A stretch of DNA of 64,000 nucleotides from Macrotis lagotis. Taxonomy: Eukaryota; Chordata; Mammalia; Peramelemorphia; Peramelidae. Made by a program: the position numbers and the translations under genes. The DNA is taken from NCBI RefSeq assembly GCF_037893015.1, contig NC_133658.1, positions 883,989,038 to 884,053,037 on the forward strand. Reading direction: 5' to 3'. Position 1 is the first letter of the stretch, and each line of letters begins with the position of its first letter. Shown here one piece after another: positions 35,721 to 46,149 of the stretch. Under the pieces are notes generated by a model. That model was not told the origin of the DNA, did not search any database, and saw only the letters and a list, made by a program, of their open reading frames with translations.

Positions 35721-35789
35721 ACTTTTCCATTCAAGACTCAATCTGGCAATCTGATCTTTCTACATCTTTACAGAGAAGTTGTGTTGGAG

Positions 35790-36225
35790 AGAGCTTGGTA
35801 ATTCTTCTCCCTGCTCCTCTTCCACCTTGGCTCTTCATTCAGATGACAGATCCCTTCAGCAGGGTATAAATTGTTCTCCTGGCTCTGTTCACTTCCCTTA
35901 GGATTAGTTCCTATAAGCCTTTCCGGGTTTCTCTTGAAATGGACCCTTTTGTCATTTCTTAGCATTATTTCATGTGCCGTATTTTGTTCAGTCATTTCCC
36001 TAAATGAAGGGCATCCCCTTAGCTAATAGTTTTTGTTATAACAAAAAAGGGTGGCTATATAGATTTTTAAACACACAGGTCCTTTTTCTCTTTCTTTGAT
36101 CCGTTTTGGGGGTATAGCTGTATCACTGGGATGGTATATGATTTAGGCACAGGTCCAAATTGTTTTCCAGAATGACTGGACCAATTCACAGTTCCATTTA
36201 CAGTGTATTAGTGTATCTGTTTTCT
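35790..36225 (-). mobile_element. Antisense L1 3' end, left part
   Basis: gttctcctggctctgttcac, tcatttccctaaatgaaggg, tttccagaatgactggacca, ttacagtgtattagtgtatc. It breaks off at 36226 and resumes at 36845. Confidence 0.75.
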
Positions 36226-36845
36226 CTTTTCCCCCTTTAAAACAAAATTTATTTGTTTCTCTTGCTTAAATTTAAGAAGGGGAGGGAAGGAAAGAGGAAA
36301 AAGGGAATGGAATGGGAAGAGAAGGTGGGGGGGAAGAAATGGATTGACTCCTCTTGCCCTTCAGAAGTGGAGAAGATACTGCCATACATGCAGAATTCTC
36401 TGAGCTGCATTGGGCTTGATGATATTCTGCTTTCTCATAGACTCTTGAACCAGACCATGGGAGATTATGTCAAAAAAAAACTCAGAAATTTTGGGAGTGG
36501 TCTGTGAACTCCAATGCAGTCATCGTGAATGAATGATAAATATTCTGAAGACTCAACTTGCCCACCAATAAACTGGGTTTGATTTTGGAAGCTGGATAGC
36601 AAGAGATCATGTCCCTAGAATTCTCAGCATTTCAGCAGGACCTGTTTTTGAAAGAGTCACTGCGACTTTGTGGAGTAGTCACAAGGTGCTACAAGTGAAA
36701 CACTAAATAGAACTGTGGCTTGCTCTGGTTTATAGTGAGCAGCTGAGTCGGATGGTAATTGGGGTCCCAGAGCCCAGTTACATGGGAGATCACAGGAGGT
36801 CCTTCACAGCAACAGAAAATGAGAGTTCTTTGAGTTTCTAGGGTG
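36226..36845. other. Unidentified 620-base insert within L1
   Basis: Not a repeat I recognise. It interrupts L1 between gtgtatctgttttc and gtgtctgtttttcc, which look like an imperfect target duplication. The minus strand has AATAAA near its left end (36249-36254) followed by an A-rich bit, so a minus-oriented retrocopy of a host RNA is possible. No protein family recognised on either strand. Confidence 0.45.
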
Positions 36846-37160
36846 TCTGTTTTTCCACATCCCCTCCAACAATTGTCATTTTCACCAATCTAATGGGTGC
36901 AATAAAGAAATTGAAAAATCAAACCTGCTTTCATTTATAGTTCTCTATCAGTGATGTGGAATATTGTTTTGCCATAACTAATTGGTAGCTTAGATTTCTT
37001 CCTATGTGAATTGCCTGTTCATATCCTTTGATATAAAAAATTTGGTGATTTGATATGAAAATTGATATGAAAAAATCGCTTGTTCATATCCTTTAATATG
37101 AAAAAAAAATTCATTGGGCAATGAATTGGGTTTTGAAGTTTCTATCACCCACACCTGTCT
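36846..37160 (-). mobile_element. Antisense L1, right part
   Basis: Resumes with cacatcccctccaacaattg, tttcaccaatctaatgggtg, tgaattgcctgttcatatcc. A small tandem duplication of the gttcatatcctttgatata block lies at 37018-37110. Confidence 0.7.
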
Positions 37161-38885
37161 GGTCTTACACAAGTCCCTTAGGTTCTTTTTGGTGTCTGTT
37201 TCCTCATTTGTATAGTGAGTCAGAAACGACTTCTGAAGTCCCTTGCAGTTCTAAATCAATAATCTCAGACAAATTTCCTCAAGTCTAAAGACTCCCCTTC
37301 CCATTGAGTGTTAACTCTGAAACATCTGGGCATTTGAAACTATATTCAAGTGAAATACCACCTGATGATCAATTGGTGCCAATTTTAAAGTCTCTGCCCT
37401 TTACTGGTTCAACATTCTATGTTCTATCTAAACCTCTGAACTCAAACTAGGATTCCACGGGGACTCTGTATAATTATCGTGATAATCACCCCAAAAGATC
37501 TGTGTCATACAGGAAGGGGGAAGGGGGGGAAGCATTTTAATGTGCATACTATGAATTAGTCTTCATTTGATCCTCACAACAACTGTGGGAGGTAGGTGCT
37601 GCTATTATTCCCATTTTACAGTTGAGGAAACTGAGGCAGACAAAAGATAATTGATTTATTCATGGTCACATAACTAAGAAGTATGTGATGCCAAATTTGA
37701 TCTCAGATCTTCCTGTTTCCAGATTCAGTTCTATCCACTGTGCCACTTGGGTGCCTCTGGGCACAGCTCTCCTTTGGTGTTTGAGCAGCAATGGAAATGG
37801 TCTACAAGACATGCCAAAGCTGTTGGTCTTTTCATAGTTCTTTCCTGCTCCATTCCATCCTAAACATTAAGTATCTAACTGTAAGTGACATCGTGATGGA
37901 TGGTCATTCACAGTCTCTGCCTGAAGGAAACTGCCCTGATGATGGCACAAATGGGAAATAGAATGAGACAGATAGATAGATACATACAAACAGCAGAGCA
38001 GAAAGGAAATGTTTCAACCAAAATATGCCAAATTAAGAGGTTGAGTTAGATGATCTCCATGATCCCTCACAATTCTGACATTTTCTATTATAAAGCCCCC
38101 TCCAAGCTCTAACACCCTGTGTTCCAAGGTCTCCTAAATCCTCTAGGATTTAGGCAATAATTTTGACTTTTGGAGAATGGTTCCTAGTTGCTTGACACAT
38201 GGGAGCATTAACTTGAGATATTGTTTAATGGAACCAGCAAAGGACCCGGAATCTGAGGTCCTGAATTTGAGTCTTCTCTCTGCTACTTAGTAGCTGTGGG
38301 ACATGGGATCACTTACTGGCCCTCTCTGGGTGGTTTCCTCCTCTGTGAGATGAGAAGGCTTGATTCCCAGCTACTTTCATAACTTCGGAATCTCTGACAC
38401 TTCATAGGAGGGGCTGCTGTTAGAATGAAGGAAAGTTTGAGAAGTGGGATGAATCCACCTGAAATTCTAAATAAAATCCAGACCAAAGCTGCCCTCAGGC
38501 ACTAGTCAGCAAATTTCTTTCTCCAAGTAAGATCATCTCATTGACTCCCTCAAAAAGAAAAGAGAAAAATCAAAAATAACAGGGTGCTGTATGGGACTGT
38601 GATTGCACACACAGCAGGTATTGTCTCCCTACAATTAAACACACCTAAATTAAAAGTTAGAGGAATTCACCTGAGAGCATGAAAGAGTTTTTTTATTCTC
38701 TGATTTCCTTTCATTAGAAGCCAGAAGCAGCAGGAGAGTCAAGTAGCAAAGGTATCATTCAAGTGAGATGGGGGAGTCATCAGGATTTTAAAATTCTATG
38801 AAGTAGGATTCATTATTCATCCTTTATTCATTAATTCATCTTTCCATTCATTCAATCATTCATTCAGCCACTCAAGAATCATAGA
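37161..38885. other. Stretch mostly without recognised features
   Basis: Old MIR-like pieces at 37150-37260, 37550-37760 (aactgaggcagacaaaagat, gtgccacttgggtgcc) and 38230-38400. 38400-38760 looks unique. No supported gene. Confidence 0.4.
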
Positions 38886-38889
38886 TTTA

Positions 38890-39032
38890 AGAGACAACAA
38901 GGTGGCACAGTGAATAGAGCACCAGCCCTGGAATCAGGAGGACCTGAGTTCAAATGTGGCCTCACTTATTACCTAGCTGTGTGACCTTGGGCAAGTCACT
39001 TAACCCCATTGCCTTGCAAAAAAAAACAACCT
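38890..39032 (+). repeat. WSINE1-like SINE
   Basis: Flanked by aagaatcatagattta on both sides (38874 and 39033), a 16-base target duplication. Confidence 0.94.
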
Positions 39033-39109
39033 AAGAATCATAGATTTAGTACAGGAAGGAGCCTTAGAAGTCTAGGCTCAAGAGGTACCATCCATACCTA
39101 TCTAACTGG

Positions 39110-41145
39110 CCAATATGACAGAAAAGTATGTAGGAAAATTGGAACCCTAATGCACTCTTGGTAGAGTTATAAACTGATCCAACTATTCTGGAGAGCAATT
39201 TGGAACTATCTCCAGAGGGCTATAAAACCATGCATAGCCTTTGACCTAACAATACCACTACTAGATTTGTATTCCAAAGAGATCAAAGGAAAAAAAGGAC
39301 CTGTACGTACAAAAATATTTGCAGAAGCTCTTTTTGTGTTTTCAAAGCATTGAAAATTGAGGGGATTCCCATCCATTGGGAATAGCTTAACAAAGTGTGG
39401 TACATAATTGTGATGGAATATTAATGTGCTATAAGAAATGATAAGCAGAGGCTCCTGGTTGGTTCTAGTCCTTTGTTATCAAAGAAGACCAAAATGACAT
39501 CACTATGTTTGAGACAAATTAACGTGTGACTGACTATGGCTGATCAAACTTGGAATGCTCTACCACAGGTCAGGCACAAATAGTGCATGTGAACACCTGG
39601 GGTAGGTACTCTAAACTTACATATGTCACCTTTCTTTTGAGCTGCTTCCATTCTGCCTTCCTCATGGAATGCAGCACCCTCTCTGATAAGGGCACACCAT
39701 TGCTGGGTGGTCCTGTGCCAGGGTCTCCCATGTTGTACAATCAATTCTAAAGTTCTTCAATGAGACCTTCAGGGTGCCTCAGTATCACTTCTGCTGACCC
39801 CCTTTTGAGCACTTGCCCTGTGTGAGTTCTCCATAAAATAGTTTTTTGGAAAGTGTACATCTGGCATTCTAACAATGTGTCCAGCCCATTGTAGTTGCCC
39901 TCTCTGTAGTATGTTGGAATGCTGGGCAGTTTAGCTTGAGAAAGGACTCAGTGTCTGGTATCTTCTCCTGCCAGGTGATCTTCAGAATCTTAAGACAATT
40001 TAAATGGAAGCGATTCAGTTTCCTGATATGGTGCTGGTAGACTCTCCAGGTTTCACAGGCAAATAGCAATGAGGCCAGCATGATGCTTGTAGACCTTCTA
40101 GTCAGTCTAATATCTCTTCTCTCCCACACTTTCTTTCGGAGCCTCCCAAATACTGAGCTAGCTCTGGCAATATGTGTGTGTCAACCTCATTGTCAATGTT
40201 AACTTCCTTGGAAAGGACACTACCAAGATAAGTGAACTTGTCCACAGTTCTCAAAACTTCTCCATTTGCTATAATCAATGGTTCCACATATGGATGATGT
40301 GGTGCTGGCTGATGAGCACCTGTGTTTTCTTGGTGTTAATTGTTAGACCAAAATTAGCACAAGTGGCAGAGATTTGATCCATACTCTATTGCATCTCAGC
40401 CTCAGAGGCTGCATTGAGTGCAGTCATTTGCAAACAGAAGATCCTGCACCAACACTCCCTCCTCTTTGGTCTTGGCTTATAGCCTTTTCAGGTTGAAAAA
40501 TTTGCCATCAGTGTGGTAGCTGACCTAGAGGTCATGTTCATCCTCAGGGAAGGTGTTTGATAACATGGCTAAAAACATCATGACAAAAAAGTATGGAAGC
40601 AAGGACACATCCTTGTTTCATTCCATTGGTGACTGGGAAATCTCTAGCAGGAGGCTCCTAGAAAAAACTGAAGACTTATATGAACTGATGCAAAGTGAAA
40701 TGAGCAGGACCAGGAGAATAGTGTACAGAATAATAGCAATATTGTATGATGATCTAATGTGAATACCTTAGCAATTTTCAGCAATACAATGATCCAAGAT
40801 ATTTTTGAAGGACTTTTAATGAAAAATATTATCCACTTCCAGAGAAGACTGATAGAATCTGATTGCTGATCGAAGCATACTTTCTAAATTTTCTTATTCT
40901 TTTTTCCTTTTTTTGTTTGTGCTTTTTTTGTCTATGCTTTCATGACTAATGTGGAAATAAGTTTTGTATGATTGCCCATGTATAACCTATATCAAATTGT
41001 TTGCCTTCTCAATGAAAGGGGAGGGGAGGGAAGGGAAGGGGGAAGAGAATTTAGAACTCAAAATTTTAAAAAAAATGAATGTTTAAAATTGTTTTGACAT
41101 GTAATTGGGGAAAAACAAACTACTAAATAAAAAAAAAACCTTGAC
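39110..41145 (+). mobile_element. L1 3' end interrupted by an RTE-type LINE
   Basis: The L1 tail runs 39110-39450 (tgcactcttggtagagttat, ggagagcaatttggaactat, aagtgtggtacataattgtg), then resumes 40645-41145 (tatgaactgatgcaaagtga, gagcaggaccaggagaatag, tatccacttccagagaagac). The two parts fit end to end. Confidence 0.8.
39452..40644 (-). mobile_element. 5'-truncated RTE-type LINE with reverse transcriptase C-terminus
   Basis: Minus-strand frames encode FTYLGSVLSKEVNIDNEVDT (from 40287), then FACETWRVYQHHIRKLNRFH and WQEKIPDTESFLKLNCPAFQ (from 40129), typical of the C-terminal part of non-LTR reverse transcriptases of the kind that reads YLGS..L..GCETW....KLN.FH..CLR. The frame shifts between these blocks, so the copy is dead. 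RTE/BovB clade is likely but not proven. The 3' end at 39452 has no long poly(A); it ends in an accaacc-type tail. Confidence 0.75.
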
Positions 41146-41282
41146 TCATAGTTTGAGAACTCATAGAGATGTCAAAAACCAATCTGACCCACCTTTTTAA
41201 CAGATTAGGAAACTGAGGTTTAACAGGGGTTAAGTAATTTGTCCAAGATTATCCAGGTAGAAACTGGAAGAGGCCACCATTT

Positions 41283-41805
41283 CCTCATTTGTAAAATGAG
41301 ATGGCTATGAAGTCCCTTCTGACTCTTAGTCTATGATTTTACTTACTGCCTCATTTTTATGATTGGGAAAAGTACTTGTCCAAGGTCATATAGCTAGTAA
41401 GTGACAAAGATGTCCATAGTGGATAGAGAGAGATCTCCTTTTGGAATCAGGAAGTTGAAACCCTGACTTATTAGCTGAGAAACGCTTATTAGTTGGGAGA
41501 TCTTGGATAAGTCATGTTAGTTCTCAGGACCTCGTGTTGCTAAATAAGATTTTCTGAGACCTTATAACAATCTTTCAATGGATTAGGTTTCTGTGATTTT
41601 TTTCAAACAATGGGTTCACCAGAGATGTCATAGCCAACAGTATTCCAAGGAATTTGAACCCCTTTCATCAATGCTCATGTAACAAACCTTCAGGATCCTT
41701 TCTCCGGGATGAAGCTTTCCCTTGTCTCCAGCTTAGACCCCATATATGCACACTCCCATCTTTCGGAGGAAAAGCATTAGACCATGGCAGCTAGTGGATA
41801 AATTT
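41283..41805 (+). repeat. Direct duplication, copy A
   Basis: From tcctcatttgtaaaatgaga to ggaaaagcattagaccatgg. Pairs block by block with 42002-42575, about 80% alike by eye. Confidence 0.8.
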
Positions 41806-42001
41806 GAGCCTAGATCCTCTGTCTTGTGCCTTTCTTTGTAGCCCCAATACTTAGGACTGTGCCTAGTACCTTAGTAAACTCTTAAATCTTATTGACTGAT
41901 TGGTGTGCCAGATATATAGGGGGTATTTAATAAACATTTATTGACTTGACTTGCAGGCAGGGTGGGGGAACTGGAGCAAATCCCTCAACCTCCTAATTTC
42001 T

Positions 42002-42575
42002 TCATTTGTAAAATGAGATGGCTCTCAGTCTATGATTTTTATTTTTTTTAGCAAGGCAATGGGGTTAAGTGACTTGCCAAAGGTCACACTGATAATTATT
42101 GTCTGAGGCTGGATTTGAACTGAGGTCTTCCTGACTCTAGGGTTAGTGCTCTATCCACTGTGCCGCCTAATTGTCCCATTTTCATGGTTGAGAAAAGTAC
42201 TTGTTCAAGGTCACCCAGTTAAGAGGCAAAGGTGTCTATATATAGTGGGTGGAGAGCTCCTTTTGGTGTCAGAAAGTTGAAACCATGATTCCAACATTTA
42301 TTATCTGTATGACCTTGGACAAGTCATGTTATTTCTCTCGACCTCATGTTGTTAAATGTTTTCTGAGACTGTTACAATCTTTCAATGGATTAGGCTTCTG
42401 ATTTTTTTTTTCAAATGATAGGCTCACCAAAGATGGGCTAGCCAAAAGCATTCCAAAGAATTTGAAGCCCTCTCAATGATGCTCATATAGCCAACCTTCA
42501 GGACCCTGCTTTCCCTCATCTCCAGCTCAGATGCCACATGCCAACTCCCACCTTTCATGGGAGAAGCATTAGAAG
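42002..42575 (+). repeat. Direct duplication, copy B
   Basis: Contains tttcaatggattaggcttct, gaagccctctcaatgatgct and ggagaagcattagaagcaac, matching copy A in order. A SINE at 42043-42177 is present only here. Confidence 0.8.
42043..42177 (-). repeat. SINE inserted in duplication copy B
   Basis: tttagcaaggcaatggggtt to ccactgtgccgcctaattgt; absent from the matching position near 41335 in copy A. Confidence 0.9.
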
Positions 42576-42716
42576 CAACTGGTAGATGGAGTTGCAGTGG
42601 ATAAAGTTCTAGACTTGCAGTCAGGAGGATGTGAGTTTGCATCTGGCTTCAGATACTTACTAGCTGTGTGACCGTGAACAAGTCACCTAACTCTAATTGC
42701 AAAAAAAAAAAGTTAG
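42576..42716 (+). repeat. SINE
   Basis: gagttgcagtggataaagtt, gacttgcagtcaggaggatg, tactagctgtgtgaccgtga, then an A-run. Confidence 0.85.
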
Positions 42717-43640
42717 AAAGCATCATATACAGTTACACAAGTGGACTTAGCAATTTTTACCCTTACTACCAAAGGAGGGACCTCTAAAGCCTCCCAGTCC
42801 TCTAAATCTATGCATGGAAGTTAGGGATAGAAACATCCAGGTCCAGAGAACCGCATACTCTCCCTTTGCACCTACTGCCCTGCCTGCTTTCATTCAACAC
42901 CTTGGAACAGGATGCACCCCACCTCTAAGAAGCTCATTGCTCCCAAATTCAGCACCAGGCTGCTAACTCAAGGCTTGATCGGTGCCACCTCTCTCAGCTT
43001 TCTCTCCTCTCTGGAGAGGTTAATGGGCAGAGGACCAAACCCAAATTCTTCTCAAGGTCTTTCTTTAAAAAGGGCAGAAACTGGACTCAGCTTTGCCTCT
43101 GAAGTTCTGCTTGGTGTCAACCCCACAGAACTTGTCCATCCCTTTTATATGCTGTTTCCTCTCTTTAGAGTGTAAGCTTCTGGAGGGCAAGGATCATCTT
43201 TCTATTCATTGTAACCTAGAGCTTATATAGTGCCTCACACAATAAACATTAATAAATGTGTATTGGATTGGATGGATTGCCTCCTCTGCTGTTTGTGGGA
43301 AACAAGGGAATGGAAAGACTACCATTTGTTCTGGTCATATCCCTTAATGGTACTGGGGGCAAGGAGGGCAGAATATCATGATTATTTACTAAGACTTTTT
43401 GTAAAGACACTGGGGAATAAGAATCATTCTGACAGATCTTGGCTGCAGAGAGGAATAGCAATAGTGATGTTAAAAGGGAGAAAGGAGTAAAAATCAGCCT
43501 TGATTCTCCCCCTTTTCCTGACATTTGTGAATCTAAAATAAATTCTTTGGTTCCTCAGTTCCCACTGAAGTTAATTTATGAAACAACCAACTTGTGAAGA
43601 TAATGACTACCATCAGCATCTTGGGAATGACACCTGATCT
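42717..43640 (+). other. Mixed stretch, L2-like tail, no gene
   Basis: 43150-43262 reads as an L2 tail (gagtgtaagcttctggaggg, aataaacattaataaatgtg). The remainder has no recognised element; frames at 43230 and 43249 lack any family resemblance. Confidence 0.4.
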
Positions 43641-43785
43641 CTGAAAAGATGGAAAAGCAAAATAAATATAAATAGGAGGGGAGAGAGGAAGAGAATTTGG
43701 AACTCAAAAAAATTAAAAATGAATGTTAAAAACATTTGTTTGCATGTAACTGGAAAAATAAAAATTAAATGTCAAAACAAATTAA
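43640..43785 (+). mobile_element. L1 3' terminal scrap
   Basis: gagaggaagagaatttggaa, ctcaaaaaaattaaaaatga, tgcatgtaactggaaaaata. Confidence 0.75.
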
Positions 43786-44079
43786 CCTGTGGAGTGGAAG
43801 ATAAGTATTTGAAGTGGAATCAGAAGCGTCCCAACCCTTATACTTGATACCAATCTTTCCACTTCTTGGGGCCCCATTCGTCTTCTCTCTACAATGAGAT
43901 GGTTGTATATGAAAGTCTCTGAGGTTTCTTCCAACTCTAAATCTGGGATCTGAGGACTCTGGGAATTTTCAGCTGAAAGACACTTTTTTCCTCTGGGGAC
44001 CAAATTTCAGATAAGGCTTGATGGTGCGGTGGAAAGTTTCCTGGGTCTAGAGTCAAAAGAATTTACCAGTCATCCTTAA

Positions 44080-44235
44080 TCTTGCTGCCTTTCCTTCTGG
44101 ACTGCCTTCAGTTTATCTTGAATATTGCTTATTTGTACATAGTTGTATAATAACCTTCACATACACCTTGGACTGTGAGCCACTTGAGAGCAGGGACTGT
44201 TTGTATCCCCCACATGGCTTCATAAATGCATGGGT
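44080..44235 (+). mobile_element. L2 tail fragment
   Basis: gtttatcttgaatattgctt, ttggactgtgagccacttga, gagcagggactgtttgtatc. Confidence 0.55.
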
Positions 44236-45870
44236 TCAAATCTCAGTTCCACCACTTCTTTGTTATGGAATCTTATTTCTCTTCTCTGGGGGAAACTGAG
44301 GTAAAATAAACAGAAGAGCCCTGGGAGAGGCAGAACCTCCCAAAACATCATTCCTAGTTCTAGCCCAGCTCTTACAGCCATCATCAGGAGAGGCTTGCCA
44401 TCCTTCCACCTAACTGAACCATCAAGGCACTTTGGGAAAGAGAAAAAGACAGTGTGTGTCCCTACTCCTTGTGTACTATCACCCATCAGTCCCCGGTGGA
44501 GATTGTGCCCTTTGGGCTGTGTGAGCCCGAGCAAGTCAGTTCTTTGTTCCAGGTCTCAATTTCCTTATCTGTATAGTGAGAGGGCCTCTAAGGTCTCTCC
44601 CAGTCCTCAATCTGAGTTTCTAGGATCTTGGAACTCTTCCTGGATACCACTAGCTCTGGGGTGTTCATCTGTGGGAGATTGCTGCCAAATCTGTGGCCTT
44701 GTGTAATACATTTATTTTGCTTCTCTGTCAACACACAACCTTCATCCAGTCAGCATAAGGAAAATATCCTCCTGGAACATTCTAGAGGCAGGAGGAACTT
44801 AGATAGAGATTGGGACTAAACCTATGATTTCATCGGTATAGAGAAACCTAGGAGAGAAAAAGCCCTCTTCCAAGCACATGTTGGCATCTTTCTGGAAATT
44901 TATATCCTTGAGGGGTTCAGAGATCTGGGATCTGGAACCCCAAGCCTTCCTGACTTCCAGAGCAGTTATCTATCTACCATCTCATGTTGCCTTAGCTCAA
45001 TAGTTTCTTGTTTCTGGGTCTCACTGTTGTGAAGGAAGATGCCGGATAACACTTGCTCTTTCCCACTTGGAGGTCCTCCCCAAGTCAAAGGAAATTCTGG
45101 TTTCACCGGGGATTGAACTAAATAACAACCATTTTTATTGACTTACGACTGAAAACAATAGAACCTTTTTTGCCCAAAGAACTCCTGCCTTCTTTTTCCC
45201 AATGAACCCTACAGCTTTGATGAAAACCCCAAAAGAAACTTAACAACATTGATGAGAACTTCCAATTCTGCTGAAAGCAGACCTCTTCCCCCACCAGCCT
45301 CCCATGATTAGAAGGGAGTAAGAATAGGAGCCCAAAGTATTCAAACCTTGAGGAGAAAATAAATCTGTAGAGTGTAATAGCAAAGAGTCTAAATGCACAA
45401 GTGTGCCCAAACAGTTGCTGGTTTTTTCCCTAAGGAGTATTGGGGTATAAATGTCTCCTTTGGCCCGGCCAAGAATTCCCCCAAAGTCTCTGACAGAGGC
45501 TTAGCTGGTGGAGGGCTGTTTCCAAAGAGCAATGGGGTAGGAAGCTGGCCAGCTTGGGCGGCAGGTCTGGGCAGTGCTAGCAATCTTCTCAGTGTCTGGG
45601 CTTCACAAACAGGTCTTCAAAGGGAGAGAAAGCAAATTCAAACCCCAGCCTTAGGCTCCTGGGATCTTAAAAAAGAAAAATGATCCTTTTTGTATCCTCC
45701 CAAGTCCGTCCAACTCAAAAACCACAGAACCAATGGTGGCATCTCCCTCCCTCCATTCCTCTCCCCTGCTCCCCCCGCCATGGACCAATTCCAGTGAGGT
45801 AGGAATTCCCCATTCCTGGGGCTAAGCCCCCCCCCCCCCATCGTATCAATGACAGACCTGAAAGTAACCC
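44236..45870. other. Unique-looking stretch left of the forkhead gene
   Basis: 44480-44640 has a worn MIR-like piece (caagtcagttctttgttcca, cttatctgtatagtgagagg). From 45000 to 45870 I recognise no repeat; this would be 3' flank of the forkhead gene and may hold conserved elements. No supported frame. Confidence 0.4.
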
Positions 45871-45872
45871 AG

Positions 45873-45878
45873 TTTATT
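45873..45878 (-). terminator. Candidate poly(A) signal AATAAA of the forkhead gene
   Basis: AATAAA on the minus strand about 390 bases past the stop codon. A G-run on the minus strand about 35 bases further on (45828-45839) could serve as downstream element. A second AATAAA lies at 45134-45139. Position is plausible, but the motif alone is weak evidence. Confidence 0.4.
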
Positions 45879-46000
45879 GTCCTTGCCGTTTTGTTACAGG
45901 GGGAAAAAAAATCGACTGCAAGTCTGAGCCAGAATTTGTTCCCAGAAAGGGAGAAAAAAGTAAGCGTCGGGTCTGGAAGAGAGTAAGAGGTCGCTGGGTG

Positions 46001-46130
46001 GGGGCGGCTAGGTGGCACCGTGGATAGAGCACCGGCCGGAGTCGGGAGGACCTGGGCTCGGAGACTTCATAATCCCCCAGTTGCGTGGCCTTGGGCAAAT
46101 CATTTGACCCCTTTGCCTTGCAAAATCCCA
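46001..46130 (+). repeat. tRNA-derived SINE (WSINE1-like) antisense in the forkhead 3' region
   Basis: Reads ggcggctaggtggcaccg through ccttgggcaaatcattt to ttgccttgcaaaatccc. It starts about 135 bases past the forkhead stop codon, so it would lie antisense in the 3' UTR if the signal at 45873 is used. Confidence 0.85.
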
Positions 46131-46149
46131 AAGGATCCTTTCCGGGATC

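Noticed and set aside
36253-36507. 84-residue frame ending LLNQTMGDYVKKKLRNFGSGL
   Set aside because: Looks protein-like at first sight, but I can name no family and the insert shows no coding context; kept only as part of the unidentified insert.
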